Assembly (NCBI GenBank): GCA_007132635.1
Contig: SLOG01000160.1
Location: 1 to 12,935, forward strand
Source: Limnochordia bacterium
Lineage (GTDB): Bacteria; Bacillota; Limnochordia; Darwinibacteriales; SLO01
Direction of reading: 5' to 3'
DNA: 12,935 nucleotides
The notes below the pieces were generated by a model, which saw only the letters and a program-made list of their open reading frames with translations, made no database searches and was not told the origin of the DNA. Positions 12,256 to 12,935 of the stretch are shown here, piece after piece; positions within the stretch are counted from its first letter, which is position 1; each line of letters starts with the position of its first letter. Position numbers and translations under genes: made by a program.

Positions 12256-12879
12256 ATGAAAAGACACTTTGCTGGTCGCTTGTTGATCTCCCTCGTTAGC
12301 CTCATTGTAATCCTTAACTGGGGAGCTGTCAATGGTCTGGGAACCTCTCACGAAGGAGTTGTCGGTTACTCCGCTTCGGCCGAACAGGGCCAGGCTGCCC
12401 TCAATTACGCTCAGCGGTACGTCGAGTACGAGACGGCTTACCTGCTTGGTGGGCGCTTGACAATTGAACGGTATCTTGAGCGCAAGGCCGCTGGTGACGA
12501 GCCCGGCGTAGATATCGGTGTGGATGCCTCCGCTGTGGTAGTTAACTCCTACCGCGCCGCTGTGCCTTCCATCCGGTTTTGGACGAATCAAGAACGGACG
12601 CAGATGGCAGCTGATGTTGGCAGCCGTACGCTTTTTCATTACAGCAGTTCACCCATTGACGATGACGCAGTCCGCCCGGGCGATCTAGTCTTTTTCCAGA
12701 ATGATGCGGGGGCGATCATCGGAGTTGGTCTCTTCACACATTCGACGAACGCAGCTGTACACTTCATTGTAGCATCGCCTAACGCCGAAAGAGTGATCCA
12801 TACACACGCTGTAAAGGATGGAGATTATTGGCAGAACAGCTTTGCAGGTTTCCGTCGCCTCGTCTATACAACGCGGTGA
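12256..12879 (+). CDS. Secreted NlpC/P60-like protein lacking the catalytic cysteine
   Basis: This 207-residue exported protein begins with a basic segment and a hydrophobic signal or anchor helix (about residues 5-28). A possible signal-peptidase site is the small-residue run SASA at about 39-42. The rest looks like an NlpC/P60 cell-wall hydrolase domain: YLLGG (62-66, compare Y.WGG), GVDASAVVVNSYR (88-100, compare G.DCSGLV..YR), VRPGDLVFF (139-147) and VHFIVASPNAERVIHTHA (168-185, compare HVGIYLG....IHA). The nucleophile cysteine is alanine (A91, codon GCC at 12526-12528), while the probable catalytic histidine (H169) remains. It may therefore be a non-catalytic wall-binding or inhibitor-like member, or a strongly diverged fold. 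The ATG at 12256 is chosen over the in-frame ATG at 12250 because the AAGGAGG site (12243-12249) directly touches the latter. Assignment rests on motif spacing only. Confidence 0.75.
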   Translation: MKRHFAGRLLISLVSLIVILNWGAVNGLGTSHEGVVGYSASAEQGQAALNYAQRYVEYETAYLLGGRLTIERYLERKAAGDEPGVDIGVDASAVVVNSYRAAVPSIRFWTNQERTQMAADVGSRTLFHYSSSPIDDDAVRPGDLVFFQNDAGAIIGVGLFTHSTNAAVHFIVASPNAERVIHTHAVKDGDYWQNSFAGFRRLVYTTR

Positions 12880-12897
12880 CAGCCTGTCTCGGACCGG

Positions 12898-12928
12898 AAG
12901 GCAGGAATCTTGCCAGCGATGCCGAATA
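12898..12928 (+). other. Unassigned GGCAGGA...CGAATA element downstream of the NlpC/P60-like gene
   Basis: AAGGCAGGA (12898-12906) is followed 16 bases later by CGAATA (12923-12928), with a short GGCA/TGCC inverted repeat between (12900-12903 and 12911-12914). I have an impression of similar GGCAGGA...CGAATA stretches between genes in Clostridia-like genomes, but cannot verify this. It could instead be the leader of the next gene, which lies outside the window. No terminator is visible after the upstream gene. Confidence 0.25.
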
Positions 12929-12935
12929 ACCATAT

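Noticed and set aside
12207..12299. Short open frame starting ATGACTGAG just after the NlpC/P60-like promoter
   Set aside because: It has no ribosome binding site, its ATG lies at about the expected transcription start, and it runs out of frame into the real gene. Not supported as a leader peptide.

Overview
The window is chromosomal housekeeping DNA from a bacterium that I read as a diderm relative of the Firmicutes. The best lineage guess is Limnochordia-like; Negativicutes or Halanaerobiales are alternatives. Two observations support this. The first is Firmicutes-type content: Rex, RlmH preceded by a CxxH/CxxC small protein, purine-rich Shine-Dalgarno sites, frequent TTG and GTG starts, and CCA-encoding tRNAs. 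The second is an Mla lipid-transport operon whose MlaD is very long and ends in what looks like an outer-membrane beta-barrel. The genus cannot be named from the sequence alone.

Bases 1-10808 are essentially all on the minus strand. In the direction of transcription they run tRNA-Arg, folD, mlaE-mlaF-mlaD, a small CxxH/CxxC protein, rlmH, rex, speE, speB, argS, a DUF624-like membrane protein, and the first 32 codons of pyrG. A textbook terminator overlaps the folD stop codon and separates folD from the mla genes. The small protein and rlmH overlap as ATGA. speB and argS overlap by 8 bases. A clear extended -10 promoter sits directly after rex and should drive speE.

Bases 10734-11979 hold twelve tRNA genes. 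One (Arg-CCG) reads minus next to folD. Two (Gly-CCC, Thr-CGT) read plus from a divergent promoter and end at a strong terminator. Nine (in order of transcription Val-TAC, Gly-GCC, Thr-GGT, Leu-GAG, Asp-GTC, Gln-TTG, Phe-GAA, Val-GAC, Glu-TTC) form one minus-strand operon with its own promoter and terminator. From 12174 the plus strand carries a promoter and a secreted NlpC/P60-like protein whose catalytic cysteine is replaced by alanine.

The most interesting system is the mla operon. MlaE and MlaF form the inner-membrane ABC transporter. The 766-residue MlaD has a membrane anchor, one MCE domain, about 270 residues built from a 19-residue repeat, a second helical stretch, and a C-terminal beta-rich domain ending in phenylalanine. 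It could span the whole envelope as one polypeptide, which would explain why no MlaB, MlaC or MlaA is encoded beside it. A bridging MlaD of this kind has been described in Veillonella; the regular 19-residue repeat is read here directly from the sequence.
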